Numbered from the stretch's first letter, positions 1 through 11,900 are shown. The stretch is 64,000 nucleotides of DNA from Vicia villosa (GCF_029867415.1 NW_026706180.1:124001-188000), one strand, 5' to 3'. Numbers and translations are program-made. The notes: a model not told the origin generated them from the letters alone.

Positions 1-850
1 CATTATCTTCTTGAGCCAACCCATTGGTTAAAATCAATCATCAATTCTCTTGTCATTTGAATCAACCCATTGGTTGAGAATAATCTTTCTCTTGTTGTCA
101 GCCCATTGGTTGAAATTTATCACTTACCTCCTCAACCCATTGGTTGAAATTTCAGTCTTATTTTCTAGTTAACATAAGTCAACTCATTGGTTGAAATCAA
201 TTTCTTCATACCCTCATCAACTCATTGGTTGATAACGAATTGTTTGTTTACCTACATTAACATAGTGGTTGATGTTAGTTTTGTCTTTTTCAACTCATTG
301 GTTGATAACGAATTGTTTGTTTACCTTCATCAGCTCAATTGTTGATGTTAGTTATGTATTTTTCAACTCATTGGTTGATAACGAATTGTTTGTTTACCTT
401 CATCAGCTCAATTGTTGATGTTAGTTATGTATTTTTCAACTCATTGGTTGATAACGAATTGTTTGTTTACCTTCATCAGCTCAATTGTTGATGTTAGTTA
501 TGTATTTTTCAACTCATTGGTTGATAACGAATTGTTTGTTTACCTACATTAACTTAGTGGTTGATGTCAGTTATGTCTTTCTTCAACTCATTGGTTGATA
601 ACGAATTGTTGTTTACCTTCATCTACTCATTGGTTAATGTTGGTGTCTACCTGTTTTGATCGTACCCGACTTATTGGTCGTGGGCGATGTGTCGACTTTC
701 ATCAGCTCGTTGGTTGATGTCAGTTATGTCTTTTAAAGTCAACTCATTGGTTGATAACGAATTGTTGTTTATCTACATCAGCTCATTGGTCGATGTTGGT
801 CGTTTCCTTGAATCAACTCATTGGTTGAGAATGATTTTTTTTTGGCACCA
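1..850. repeat. Tandem repeat with a hairpin-forming core
   Basis: A short motif of the form TCAAC(C/T)CATTGGTTGA recurs throughout. Its ends TCAAC and GTTGA are complementary, so each copy can fold on itself. On the left the copies are about 33-48 bases apart. From about 291 to 583 a higher-order unit is nearly exact, with copies starting at 291, 364, 437, 510 and 584 (73-74 bases). After 600 the units become degenerate (cores with TCAGCTCATTGGT). Such arrays are known in the 3' untranslated part of Tat/Ogre-type elements. Confidence 0.85.
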
Positions 851-1079
851 TTGCCTTTTCCCAGCAAGTGTTCTCATTGGAACTCCTTAACCAATCATTT
901 CAATCCCCACAGAATTTACTTTTCATCTTCATATCCACAACAAGAATTCATGCATCCATGCATTCATGACATTTCATCGCATCAAGAGCCAAAATTCAGG
1001 TTACTTAGTATTTAATTACCTTTCGCCTTTGATATAATTGTTCGAGCTATATGGCTAAAGATAATTAAATAGGGGCATC
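1..1079 (+). mobile_element. Element Z: 3' internal region of a Tat/Ogre-like Ty3/gypsy element
   Basis: This is the non-coding 3' internal tail of an LTR retrotransposon whose body lies left of the window. It holds a tandem-repeat block (about 1-850), then about 230 bases of unique AT-rich DNA, then a polypurine-like tract AATAGGGGCATC that ends at 1079, directly before an LTR. The same tract sits directly before the 3' LTR of element C (35051-35062), which links the two families. No coding region is visible; the short open frames here fall inside the repeats. Confidence 0.75.
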
Positions 1080-2199
1080 TGTCGCACCCTAAATTTTGAC
1101 CTAAGTTTTTTCATCTGATCCATTTGCATTAGCATTGGTCAATTCATCTGCATCCAAAATAAGTTTCGATTTCACACATTACATTTCAAATTAGTATGAA
1201 ATTTGAAGTTGATTCCTCATCATTTCAATTAGTAATCATTTTTTATTTTATGCATCAAAACCATTCCTAATTATATTTACATATTTTCATTCAATTTTGT
1301 GCATCTTAAAATTTTTATTTTATTTTATCAATTTTTGCATTTTTATAAGTTAAACTTGCATTTTCTTTTTTGCAATTTCTATTTAGATTAATTTAATGAT
1401 TGGATTATTATTCAATTGTTATCGTCAATTTAAATTAGAAAATAAAATATACAGTTCATGATACATATATGCATACACATTATTACAAAGTCCACGAGGC
1501 CCATTACATAAAAAAAGAACAACAATTGGCCCATTTGCACACAAAAAAAAAACATAAAGAAAGTTGTTGTTTTCCTCTTCTTCGTGATCCCACGCCTTGC
1601 TGCAACAACAGTCCAAAAACCAGCAAAAATCCTGCTCCACTCTGCTCCAAGCTTGCACCAAAGTAGTCATACAAACCTGCATAGAAAAAGAACCGTAAAC
1701 AGCATACCACCTATGTTCAAAAACCCTTCAGTTTTTCCCCCCAATTCCTCACCAACTCACCTATAAAGAGGCTATCACAGTATACCAGAGAAGGGGGGGC
1801 ACCAACAAAAATAACGCTCCCAAACCTCTGCCGAAATCCTACTCGAATCACTCACCAAAACAAATCCTCTTCCCAAAGCCTCTTTCAAAACCTCAAACCT
1901 TCAACCGCATAAACAACCTCAATCCATCGTTCACCTCCAAACTTCATTCAGAAACCATTACCTTCAGAAAACTGAATCCTAAACCTCACAAATCACTGCA
2001 ATAAAGAAACATTCATATCATACCTTCCCCTTACTTAACCGACTCCCGAACCCAAATTTGGTTGCGAAGACCAACTTATTCATTGTTTTCATTTCCCAAG
2101 GGTTTTATCAATATTTTCCCTTTCCCATTGGAATAAATAAAATTTGGTGGCGACTCTGTTCGATACAATTTCGTGGCGATCATTTTTTGACCCGCGACA
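1080..2199 (+). mobile_element. Element Z 3' LTR
   Basis: The LTR begins TGTCGCACCC right after the polypurine tract and ends ...CGCGACA, so it has the TG...CA ends. The 1120-base length is inferred from these ends because the 5' LTR is outside the window. A TATA box (CTATAAAGAG) lies at 1762-1768. The block at about 2010-2160 (ACCTTCCCC, CCGACTCCCGAACCC, AATAAA, GGTGGCGACT) resembles the end of the C LTR at about 30215-30345. Directly after 2199 the sequence becomes element A's LTR, matching A's 3' LTR from about 22143. This is best explained by insertion of Z into A's 5' LTR. Confidence 0.7.
1762..1768 (+). promoter_or_regulatory. TATA box of the Z LTR
   Basis: TATAAAG lies about 680 bases into the LTR and is followed by C/A-rich leader-like DNA. 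Position and sequence fit the LTR core promoter; no transcription start can be read directly. Confidence 0.5.
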
Positions 2200-3164
2200 A
2201 CGTGAAAGATAGACTCAAGCTTCTTCTCATCTTCAACCTTTCGCTTATTGATCGAAAATCACACATAATCATCTTTTTCGATCGGAGTAAGGAACGTGTG
2301 TTGATAAGGTTCGACGGTAGATATTTGTCTTGTTCGAGATTCGACGGTAGACATTTATCTTGTTCGAGTGAAGATTGTTGAGGGTGTTTCTTGTATAAAA
2401 CCTTAGGGTTTTTCCTTCTTCATCAAAGTTTTGGTACGAAGGTTTTTGACGATCGGTTTGCTTTGGAAATCAATTCAGCCGTGCATAAGGGATTGAGGGA
2501 TTGAAGATCCGCTCAACAAACTTGCTACAACCGGAGGAAGGAACGATCGGGGTCTTGATCGGTGAAGATCATTGACATTGGCTTGATTCAACTTGAATCA
2601 AGGGGAGGATCGAATTATATTCAATTATACTGCATATGTGTAGTTGGTGATTGGTACATTCTATCCTTGTTAAACATTTTGCAATCAAATAAAACTTTCC
2701 TAATTTCATTTGAAATTAGGGGCAGACGTACTCCTGCGAGGACGATAGAGGAACTGCCTTAACAAATCTCGTGTTCCTTATCGCTTTTACTTTTATCTCG
2801 TTTCTATTTGTTTTTCGTTTATTTCCATTGTTGAGCAAAAACTAAGGTTTGGTAAATATCGATCACCAAGTGTTCGATAAAATTACTCAACCAACTTTTG
2901 TTCAAATTTTAGAGAAAACGTTCATTGTGAGTAATATACAATCTAGTGTGCAATCAATAAAGTTGATATATTCGTTAAAACGTAATTCATTATCTGTCAA
3001 TTTTCATTCGTAAGGTTTATCGCACATATCCGGTCCCCGATAACGTAGTCGCTCTTAGACGATTAAGTGATTCAGGGAAGTCACGTTTCAAAAGGTAAAA
3101 ATTTTCTTAAGTCGAAAAAAGGTGATCTATTCACCCCCCTCTAGACCATTCCTATCGTCTAACA
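2200..3164 (+). mobile_element. Element A 5' LTR, right part only
   Basis: From 2200 to 3024 it aligns with 22144-22972 of A's 3' LTR, with a few substitutions and a small indel near 2537. The segment 3025-3164 has no partner because the 3' LTR is cut. The right end is set at ...TAACA, three bases before a primer-binding site. The left part of the LTR is absent. Confidence 0.85.
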
Positions 3165-3166
3165 AG

Positions 3167-3180
3167 TAGTATCACGAGCT
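3167..3180 (+). other. Element A primer-binding site (tRNA-Met type)
   Basis: TAGTATCACGAGCT just after the LTR resembles the plant initiator-tRNA-Met complement TGGTATCAGAGC with one substitution and one extra base. It marks the start of minus-strand synthesis in copia elements. Confidence 0.65.
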
Positions 3181-3217
3181 CCGGTTCATTCTAGTGCTTG
3201 ATATAACTTTTTAGAAA

Positions 3218-4987
3218 ATGGAGAGCGGTAAAAAAGGAGCGTATAATAAAGCGCCTGTTTTCACTGGAGAAAACTATAGTTATTGGAAAGACTGTATGTG
3301 CATTCATATCAACTCCGTTGATAGAAAAATATGGGATGTCATCGTCAATGGTCCTATGGCTATCACCATAACCAACGATGCAGGCATCACAAGACCTAAA
3401 CGTCAAGCACAATGGGATGAAAAAGATGAAAAGAATTACGGGTATGATTGGAAAGCTAGAAACATGATTATAGCTTCCTTAGGGGTCGATGAGTACTTTC
3501 GTGTGTCGCATTGCCAAACGGCTAAGGCAATGTGGGATGCATTACAAGTCGCCCATGAAGGAACTAATGATGTTAAGCTAGCTAGAATCAATACCTTAAC
3601 GCAAGAGTTTGATCTCTTTCATATGAAGCAAGGTGAAACCATTGCGGATATGCAAAAGAGATTTTCTCACATTATCAATCGATTACACACTTTGGGACAT
3701 ATTACTCCCAATGTCGTAGCCACTAACAAAGTTTTGAGATGTCTTAGTAGGGAATGGCAACCTAAGGTCACGACAATCAAAGAAGCCAACGATCTATCTA
3801 CATTGGATCTCACAGCTCTATTTGGAAAGCTTGAAGAACATGAGCAAGATCTCATGAACCTAAACAAGCACGAAAAGAAAGAAAAGAAAGAAAAGTCAAA
3901 GTACATTGAAAATAAGTCTATTGCTCTAAAGGCTTCAAGTTTTAGGTCATACACCAAAGATACATGTGATAGTGAGTCTAGCGACAAAGATGATAGTCCG
4001 GATGAAGATATGGGATTATTCGTAAGAAGATACAATAAATATCTTCGAAAGAATGAAATTAAGCACTCGGACAACAATCTAGTTGACTATAGACGTCAAT
4101 CAAAGACTAACAAGCAAGATGAGTATAAAAAGACTAAACCTAAAGGGTCTTGTTACAATTGCGGTAAACCGGGCCACTACAAACCGGATTGTCCTTCGCT
4201 TAAGAAAGATAAGGCAAAGAGAAAACCTCAAAAGAAGCAGACAAAAGGAAGAAGAGCCTATATCGCTTGGGAAAGTGATAGTAACTCTTCTAGCAAAGAA
4301 AGCTCAAGCGATGAAGAGGAAACCGTCAGCCTATGTCTCATGGCACATCAAAAGAAGAAAAAGATTGTAAGTCATGAGAAATATAATAATGTTGATGCTA
4401 TGTCTTATTTTGAATTAAAGCATGCCTTTGATACTTTGCATAATGAAGCTAAGGAAGCATTTCAACGCTTAGCTTCAAATAAAAGAATTTTTAAATATCT
4501 TGAGAAGAAAGTTTCCGATTTCGAAAAGGAATTAGAAACTCTCAAGGAATCTATGATCAAAAGTATCAAAGACACAAGCGTTGTTGACAAGAGTCCTTGG
4601 TTTAGATGGGGAGGATGTGAAACTTGTCACATTTGGCAAAAAGAAGTTAAAACCATCAAAGCCAAATTAGACAAGGCTTCACAACCAAAAATCACATATG
4701 CTATTGATCTATCACATTTCAAAAATAGTATGATAAATCCGTATCAACGATACACTTATGTGATAAAAGATCAATCTAGTAAATGTGATGACCACTCAAA
4801 CTCAAGATGTCTATATTGTTGCAAAAGGGGGCATACCATTAAAAAATGTCACTTTAGGAGATTATTGGTTCCCAAAGGCATTTTCAAATGGACTCCCAAG
4901 AGCAACCTTTGTTTCACTCACACACAAGGACCCAATGAAAATTGGTACCTATTTCCCTTGTTTAAATTTGTAGGTGGAATGTCTTGA
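3218..4987 (+). CDS. gag: Element A gag polyprotein (copia type)
   Basis: This is a 589-codon open frame starting at ATG 3218, 38 bases after the primer site. The N-terminus (APVFTGENYSYWKDCM...) is the usual start of copia gag, followed by the UBN2-type capsid region (about residues 60-215, with FDLFHMKQGETIADMQKRFS). A CCHC zinc knuckle CYNCGKPGHYKPDC starts near residue 312. A second, CLYCCKRGHTIKKC, starts near residue 531. Two widely spaced knuckles are less common than one. A lysine/acid-rich stretch and a coiled-coil-like stretch lie between them. The frame is unbroken although pol is not. It ends with TCT-TGA, and the protease lies in the +1 frame. The product would package element RNA in cytoplasmic particles. 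Confidence 0.9.
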   Translation: MESGKKGAYNKAPVFTGENYSYWKDCMCIHINSVDRKIWDVIVNGPMAITITNDAGITRPKRQAQWDEKDEKNYGYDWKARNMIIASLGVDEYFRVSHCQTAKAMWDALQVAHEGTNDVKLARINTLTQEFDLFHMKQGETIADMQKRFSHIINRLHTLGHITPNVVATNKVLRCLSREWQPKVTTIKEANDLSTLDLTALFGKLEEHEQDLMNLNKHEKKEKKEKSKYIENKSIALKASSFRSYTKDTCDSESSDKDDSPDEDMGLFVRRYNKYLRKNEIKHSDNNLVDYRRQSKTNKQDEYKKTKPKGSCYNCGKPGHYKPDCPSLKKDKAKRKPQKKQTKGRRAYIAWESDSNSSSKESSSDEEETVSLCLMAHQKKKKIVSHEKYNNVDAMSYFELKHAFDTLHNEAKEAFQRLASNKRIFKYLEKKVSDFEKELETLKESMIKSIKDTSVVDKSPWFRWGGCETCHIWQKEVKTIKAKLDKASQPKITYAIDLSHFKNSMINPYQRYTYVIKDQSSKCDDHSNSRCLYCCKRGHTIKKCHFRRLLVPKGIFKWTPKSNLCFTHTQGPNENWYLFPLFKFVGGMS

Positions 4988-5930
4988 GCCATCCGAGAGA
5001 AGATGGTTTCTAGATAGCGGATGCTCAAGACATATGACGGGTGACTTATCTTTATTCTATGACTTTGTGGCTAAGAAGAAAGGATTTGTGACTTATGGTG
5101 ATAACAACAAGGGAGCAATACTCGGTAAAGGTAGCGTAGGTAATCCCTCTTCTACTACTATCTCTGACGTCCTTCTAGTTGAGGGCCTTAAACACAATCT
5201 TATTAGTATCAGTCAATTATGCGACAAAGGATACTCGGTATCATTTTCTAAAGAATGTTGCATGATTAGAAATGATGACAAGAAAGATGATGTGTTCAAA
5301 GGTCTGAGGGTAAATAATGTATACATGCTTGACCTAAATGATGTATCCTTGATTGAAGCCAAATGTCTAGCAACTATGAGTGAAGACTCATGGCTTTGGC
5401 ATAGACGTTTAGCTCACGTCAACTTTGGTTTGCTCAATAAAATCGTCTCAAAAGACTTAGTATCCGGCCTACCTAAAATAAAGTTTTCCAAAGATCACTT
5501 ATGTGATGCGTGCCAAATGGGGAAGCAAACGAGGATCTCTTTTAAATCTAAAAACATTGTTTCAACTACAAGACCTCTTGAACTTCTTCATATGGACCTC
5601 TTTGAACCATCTAGAATAAAAAGTCTAGGTGGAAACTATTATGGGTTTGTCATAGTTGATGATTTCTCTAGGTATTGTTGGACGATTTTCTTAGCAAGCA
5701 AAAGTGACACCTTCTCCGCGTTTGAGAAATTTGCCAAGTTATTCCAAAATAAATTGAACACTAACATAGTATCCATCCGAAGTGATCATGGGGGTGAGTT
5801 TGAAAACCATCTATTTGAAGAGTTTTGGGGCAATCATGGCATTAATCATAATTTCTCCGCACCACGAACTCCCCAACAAAATGGAGTAGTGGAACGTAAA
5901 AATCGTGTGTTGGAAGAACTTGGGAGAACT
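4974..5930 (+). pseudogene. pol: Element A pol, part 1: protease and N-terminal integrase, split by element B
   Basis: The frame opens right after a stop at 4971-4973, in the +1 frame relative to gag, overlapping it by 14 bases. It has no ATG of its own. Near 5013 lies the aspartic-protease motif DSGCSRHMTG. The integrase zinc region (HRRLAH...CDACQMGK) spans about 5398-5525. The catalytic D (HMDLFEPS, about 5595), D (RSDHGGEFEN, about 5780) and E (PQQNGVVERKNR, about 5890) are present. LFEPS replaces the common LFGPS. The frame is cut at 5930 by element B and resumes in the same sense at 17121 after the duplicated GAACT. No other lesion is seen in this half. Confidence 0.92.
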
Positions 5931-7077
5931 TGTTAGAACAAGATTTGTTCTGATCAATATTCTTAGTTTTGATGATAACAAGCATATGAATTTTGTATGA
6001 GATAATGTGGTACTTTAATACTATGCAATTTCCATTTCAGGAATTATATAAAGAGTATGCACAAAATCAGCGCAAGAAGCACTGACTCAGAAGGTTCAGC
6101 ATGCAACATCAGAACATGGTCTGGCAAGACATCAGAAGATGGTCAAGCAGAATCAGAACATGGGTCTATGGAAGCATCAGAAGAACTTGAGATCAGAAGC
6201 AGAAGCACTGAAGTTCTTATGGTATCACGCTCAGAAGCACTTCAAGGTCAGAAGACAAGAAGATGCTATGCACCAAGCTGTTTGACTCTGATGACATTCA
6301 AACGTTGTTACACAAACATCAGATCAGAAGCAAGTACTAGACTGGCAGGCTACTCTGGCTGACAAAAGGAACGTTAGAAGCTATTAAAGGCAACGTCAGT
6401 AGACACAGCGAAAACAAGGCTCGAGGTAGTTGACAAAAGAGTGAAACATTAAATGCAATACTGTACGGAATACGCAAAGCATTAAATGCTCCCAACGGTC
6501 ATCTTCTCAAATGCCTATAAATATGAAGTTCTGATGAGAAGCAAGGTTACAGCTTACGAATTACAAACTCTGAATTAACTTGCAGAAACGCTGTCAAATT
6601 CAAAAGCTCTCAAACTTCATCATCAAACTCACTACATTGCTGTTGTAATATCTTAGTGAGATTTAAGCTTAAACTTAAGAGAAAATCACAATTGTGATAA
6701 TAGCTTTATAAGAAGCATTGTAACTCTTAAAATAATTTGTTTACATTAAGTTGTAAGTTCTAGAGTGATCAGGTTGTTGATCAGTATACTCTAGCAAGTC
6801 TTAGAAGTTGTCTAAGCAGATTGTTCCTAAAGTGATCAGGTTGTGATCAGTATACTCTAGAAGACTTAGCAGTTGGCTAAGTGGAAAACCATTGTAATCT
6901 CGTGTGATTAGTGGATTAAATCCTCAGGTGAGGTAAATCACTCCAAGGGGGTGGACTGGAGTAGTTTAGTTAACAACGAACCAGGATAAAAATTATTGTG
7001 CAAATTGTTTTTATCTTACAAGTTTTAAAGCTACTCTTATTCAAACCCCCCCTTTCTAAGTGTTTTTCTATCCTTCA
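5931..7077 (+). mobile_element. Element B 5' LTR
   Basis: It starts TGTTAGAACAAG and ends ...TATCCTTCA. The TATA box TATAAATA is at 6516-6523. The U3 part is rich in the 7-mer TCAGAAG. Downstream of the TATA box, 6760-6870 holds two tandem units, each able to fold into hairpins. A 101-codon open frame (6057-6362) lies in U3 and is not considered a gene. Confidence 0.95.
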
Positions 7078-7079
7078 AT

Positions 7080-7091
7080 TGGCATCAGAGC
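7080..7091 (+). other. Element B primer-binding site
   Basis: TGGCATCAGAGC lies two bases after the LTR and differs by one base from the plant initiator tRNA-Met complement TGGTATCAGAGC. Confidence 0.75.
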
Positions 7092-7117
7092 GCCAGTTCT
7101 AAGGTGCAAGCACTTAA

Positions 7118-8950
7118 CTGCCAGTATTTGATGGTGAAAACTTTGAATACTGGAAAGATAAACTTGAAAGTTACTTCCTTGGTCTAGATTGTGACTTTTG
7201 GGATCTTCTGGTGGATGGTTACAAACATCCAGTGAACGCTACTAGCGTAAGGCTTACAAGACAAGAAATGAATGGAGATCAAAAGAAGCTTTTCAAAAAT
7301 CATCATAAATGTAGGACTGTTTTGCTGAATGCTATCTCTCATGCTGAGTATGAGAAGATATCTAACAGGGAAACTGCCTATGATATATATGAGTCATTAA
7401 AAATGACCCATGAAGGAAATGCTCAAGTCAAGGAGACCAAAGCTCTTGCTCTAATCCAAAAATATGAAGCCTTCAAGATGGAGGACGATGAAGATATTGA
7501 TAAGATGTTCTCAAGATTTCAAACGCTAACTGCTGGATTAAGAGTTCTGGACAAAGGCTACACCAAGGCTGATCATGTAAAGAAGATCATCAGAAGCCTA
7601 CCCAGAAGATGGGGTCCAATGGTGACTGCATTCAAGATTGCAAAGAATCTGAATGAGGTTTCTTTGGAAGAGTTAATCAGTGCCTTGAGAAGCCATGAGA
7701 TAGAGCTGAATGCAACTGAGCCTCAGAAGAAAGGTAAGTCTATTGCATTAAAATCTAATATTAAAAAATGCACTAACGCTTTTCAAGCTGAAGAAGTAGA
7801 TTCTGAAGAATTAGAATCAGAAGAAGAAGATGAACAGTCCATGATCTCCATAAGGGTAAACCAACTCTGGAAGAGCAAACAAAGGAAGTTCAAAAGCTTC
7901 AGAAGTTCAAAGAAGTTTGAACGAGGAGAATCTTCTGGTGGCAGAAGATCTAACAAGAAGAAGGTCGTCTGCTATGAGTGCAATGAGCCTGGACACTTCA
8001 AGAATGAATGTCCAAAACTTCAGGAGAATCCCAAGAAGAAGTTTCATAAGAAGAAAGGTCTTATGGCAACATGGGATGATTCTGAATCAGAATCAGACTC
8101 TGAAGGAGAGCAAGCCAACTTTGCACTGATGGCTATAGTGGATGATGGATCAGAATCTACATCAGAATCAGATTCTGAAGAGGTATTTTCTGAACTATCT
8201 AGAGAAGAGTTAGTTTCCAGTTTAACTGAACTTCTGGAACTCAAGGCTCATCTTAGTATCAAATACAAAAAGCTGAAAAAGCAATTTGAATTTGAAACTA
8301 TGAAGCTGGAAGTGGAAAATTCTGAACTGAAGGAAAAAGTTTTAAAATTATCCAAAGATAGTGGATCTCCTTCTGAATCAGAAAAATCCATTCCTAGTCT
8401 CAATCATATTCTGAAAGAATATGACTCGAGCTTCAGAAAGTTCCTATCTAGAAGTATTGGAAGAAGTCATCTTGCTTCTATGATATATGGTGTTTCTGGA
8501 AACAAAAGGTTTGGCTTTGGCTATGAGGGTGATACCTCACATAAATTTGAACCTGTTGATGATTTGAAAATCACATACAAGCCATTGTATGATCAGTTCA
8601 AATATGGCCACTCACATGATATCAAGCTCACATCGCATGCACAGAGTTTTAACACAACACACACCAAGAAGCATGTGACACAACCTAAAAGATCTCATGC
8701 TGACAAACCCAAAGAATATCATGCTGTTCCTCCTGTTACTTATCATGCTAAACCCAAGTTCAATCAGAACTTGAGGAAAACTAACAAGAAAGGACCCAAG
8801 AAATTGTGGGTACCTAAGGAGAAGATAATTTCTGTTGCAGATATCCTTAGCAGCAAAGAAGGCAAAGCACAAAATGTCATGGTACCTGGACTCTGGGTGC
8901 TCGCGACACATGACGGGAAGAAGGTCTATGTTCCAAGACCTGGTGCTTAA
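7118..8950 (+). pseudogene. gag: Element B gag, lacking its start codon
   Basis: The gag frame is open from 7118, directly after an in-frame TAA (7115-7117), to 8950. The typical copia N-terminal segment (VFDGENFEYWKD, 7124-7159) is present, but no ATG precedes it. Only about 35 bases separate the primer site from gag, so a leader deletion probably removed the start. The first in-frame ATG is near 7267, inside the conserved domain. Downstream come the capsid-like UBN2 region, one CCHC knuckle CYECNEPGHFKNEC (about 7970-8011), an acidic SESDSE stretch, and a coiled-coil-like region around 8220-8350. The end overlaps the +1 pol frame by about 115 bases and reads ...HDGKKVYVPRPGA in the gag frame. 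Confidence 0.8.
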
Positions 8951-11900
8951 GTCTGGTGGAGAAGTCAAGTTTGGAGGAGATCAGAAGGGCAAGATTATTG
9001 GCTCTGGAACCATAAGTATTGGTAACTCTCATTCCATAACTAATGTACTTCTTGTAGAAGGATTAGCGCATAACTTGTTGTCCATATGTCAATTAAGTGA
9101 CAATGGTTATGATATAATCTTCAATCAAAAGTCTTGCAAGGCTGTAAGTCAGAAGGATGGCTCAATCCTATTTACAGGCAAGAGAAAGAACACCATTTAT
9201 AAGATTGATCTTTCTGATCTTGAGAAGCAGAAGGTGACTTGTCTTATGTCTGTTTCTGAAGAGCAATGGGTCTGGCACAGAAAATTAGGACATGCTAGTT
9301 TGAGAAAGATTTCTCAGATTAACAAACTAAATCTGGTCAGAGGTCTCCCAAATCTGAAATACAAATCAGATGCTCTTTGTGAAGCATGTCAGAAGGGCAA
9401 GTTCTCCAGACCTGCATTCAAATCTAAGAATGTTGTCTCTTCCTCAAGGCCGTTAGAACTTCTGCACATTGATCTGTTTGGACCAGTCAAAACAGCATCT
9501 GTCAGAGGGAAGAAATATGGATTAGTCATCGTAGATGATTATAGCCACTGGACATGGGTAAAGTTCTTAAAACACAAGGATGAGTCTCATTCAGTGTTCT
9601 TTGAATTCTGCACTCAGATCCAATCTGAGAAGGAGTACAAAATCATAAAGGTCAGAAGTGATCATGGTGGCGAATTTGAGAACAGATTCTTTGAGGAGTT
9701 CTTCAAAGAAAATGGTATTGCCCATGATTTCTCTTGCCCTAGAACTCCACAGCAAAATGGAGTTGTAGAGCGAAAGAATAGGACTCTGCAAGAGATGGCC
9801 AGAACCATGATCAATGAGACAAATATGGCTAAGCACTTCTGGGCAGAAGCAATAAACACTGCATGTTATATTCAGAATAGAATCTCTATAAGACCTATTC
9901 TAAATAAGACTCCTTATGAATTGTGGAAGAACAAAAAGCCCAACATTTCATATTTTCATCCTTTTGGATGTGTGTTTTATTCTAAATACTAAAGATCATC
10001 TTGGTAAGTTTGATTCTAAGGCACAAAAATGTTTTCTTCTTGGTTATTCTGAACGCTCTAAAGGCTACAGAGTATACAATACTGAAACATTGGTTGTAGA
10101 AGAATCAATCAATATCAGATTTGATGATAAGCTTGGTCTTGAAAAGCCAAAGCAGTTTGAGAATTTTGCAGATATAGATATTGACATATCAGAAGCTGTA
10201 GAACCAAGAAACAAAGCTCCAGAAGCCGAAAGTCTCAGAAGTAAAGAATCAGAAGATCAAGTTGCTGCATCTTTAGAGAATCTCAGAATTTCTAAAGAGC
10301 CAACAGTCAGAAGATCTTCTAGACTCACCTCAGCTCACTCAGAAGATGTGATCCTTGGAAAGAAAGATGATCCTATCAGAACAAGAGCATTCCTTAAGAA
10401 TAATGCAGAATGTCAATTAGGTCTTGTTTCTTTGATCGAGCCAACTTCTGTTGATCAAGCTCTAGAAGATCCAGACTGGATAATTGCCATGCAAGAAGAA
10501 CTAAATCAGTTTACAAGGAATGATGTATGGGATTTGGTTCCTAGACCAAAAGGATTCAACATCATTGGTACTAAGTGGGTGTTCAGAAACAAGCTTAGTG
10601 AGAAGAGAGAAGTGGTAAGAAACAAAGCCAGACTGGTGGCTCAGGGCTATAGTCAGCAAGAATGGATTGACTATACAGAAACCTTTGCACCAGTGGCCAG
10701 GTTAGAATCTATTCGCTTGTTAATTTCTTTTGCCACTCAGCATAACATCACTCTGTATCAGATGGATGTTAAGAGTGCATTCTTAAATGGTTATATAGAT
10801 GAGGAAGTCTATGTCCACCAAACTCCTGGTTTTGAAGACTTTAAGTCTCCAGAACATGTTTTTAAACTTAAGAAATCATTGTATGGATTGAAGCAAGCTC
10901 CCAGAGCTTGGTATGAAAGATTAAGTTCTTTACTTCTGGACAATGGTTTCACTAGAGGACAAGTGGACACGACTCTTTTCTGTAAAACGTTTAAGAAGGA
11001 CATTTTAATTTGTCAAATTTATGTTGATGATATTATCTTTGGAACATCTAATGCTTCACTTGGAAAGGAGTTTGCTAAGTCTATGCAGGCTGAATTTGAA
11101 ATGAGTATGATGGGTGAACTCAAGTATTTCCTTGGGATTCAAATCAACCAAACTTCTGATGGAACTTATGTTCATCAAACGAAGTATGTGATAGAACTTC
11201 TAAAGAAGTTTAATCTTTCTGAAAGCAAAGAAGCCAAAACTCCTATGCATTCAACGTGTGTTCTAGGTAAGGATGAGGTAAGTAAAAAGGTAGATCAGAA
11301 GTTGTACAGAGGTATGATTGGATCTCTTCTATATTTAACTGCTTCTAGACCTGACATTCTATTCAGTGTTTGTTTGTGTGCTAGATTCCAATCAGATCCT
11401 AGAGAATCTCACTTAACTGCTGTTAAGAGAATTCTGAGGTATCTGAAAGGTACTACTAATGTTGGTTTAGTCTACAGAAGATCTAAAGAATACAACTTAG
11501 TAGGATTCTGTGATGCTGACTATGCTGGAGATAGAATTGAAAGGAAGAGTACTTCTGGAAGTTGTCAATTTCTTGGAAGTCATTTGATCTCATGGTACAG
11601 CAAGAAGCAAGCTACCATAGCCCTATCAACAACAGAAGCAGAATATGTTGCTGCTGCTGGGTGTAGTACACAAATGCTCTGGATGAAAAGTCAGCTAGAA
11701 GATTATCAGATATATGAGAGTAACATTCCTATTTTCTATGATAATACTTCTGCTATATGTTTATCTAAGAATCCTATCTTACATTCCAAAGCTAAACATA
11801 TTAAGATTAAACATCATTTTATGAGGGACTATGTTCAGAAGGGTGTTCTCTCTTTGAACTTTGTGGATACAGACCATCAATGGGGTGATATCTTTACAAA

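Noticed and set aside
1..850. CRISPR-like array
   Set aside because: Units are tandem and spacers are not unique. The context is a plant retrotransposon tail.
6057..6362. 101-codon ATG frame in both LTRs of B (also 16095-16400)
   Set aside because: It lies in U3 upstream of the TATA box and is made of the TCAGAAG repeat. Its presence in both LTRs is explained by LTR duplication.
8612..8968. Minus-strand 118-codon frame at the gag/pol junction of B
   Set aside because: It lies opposite conserved gag and protease coding sequence and has no recognisable content.
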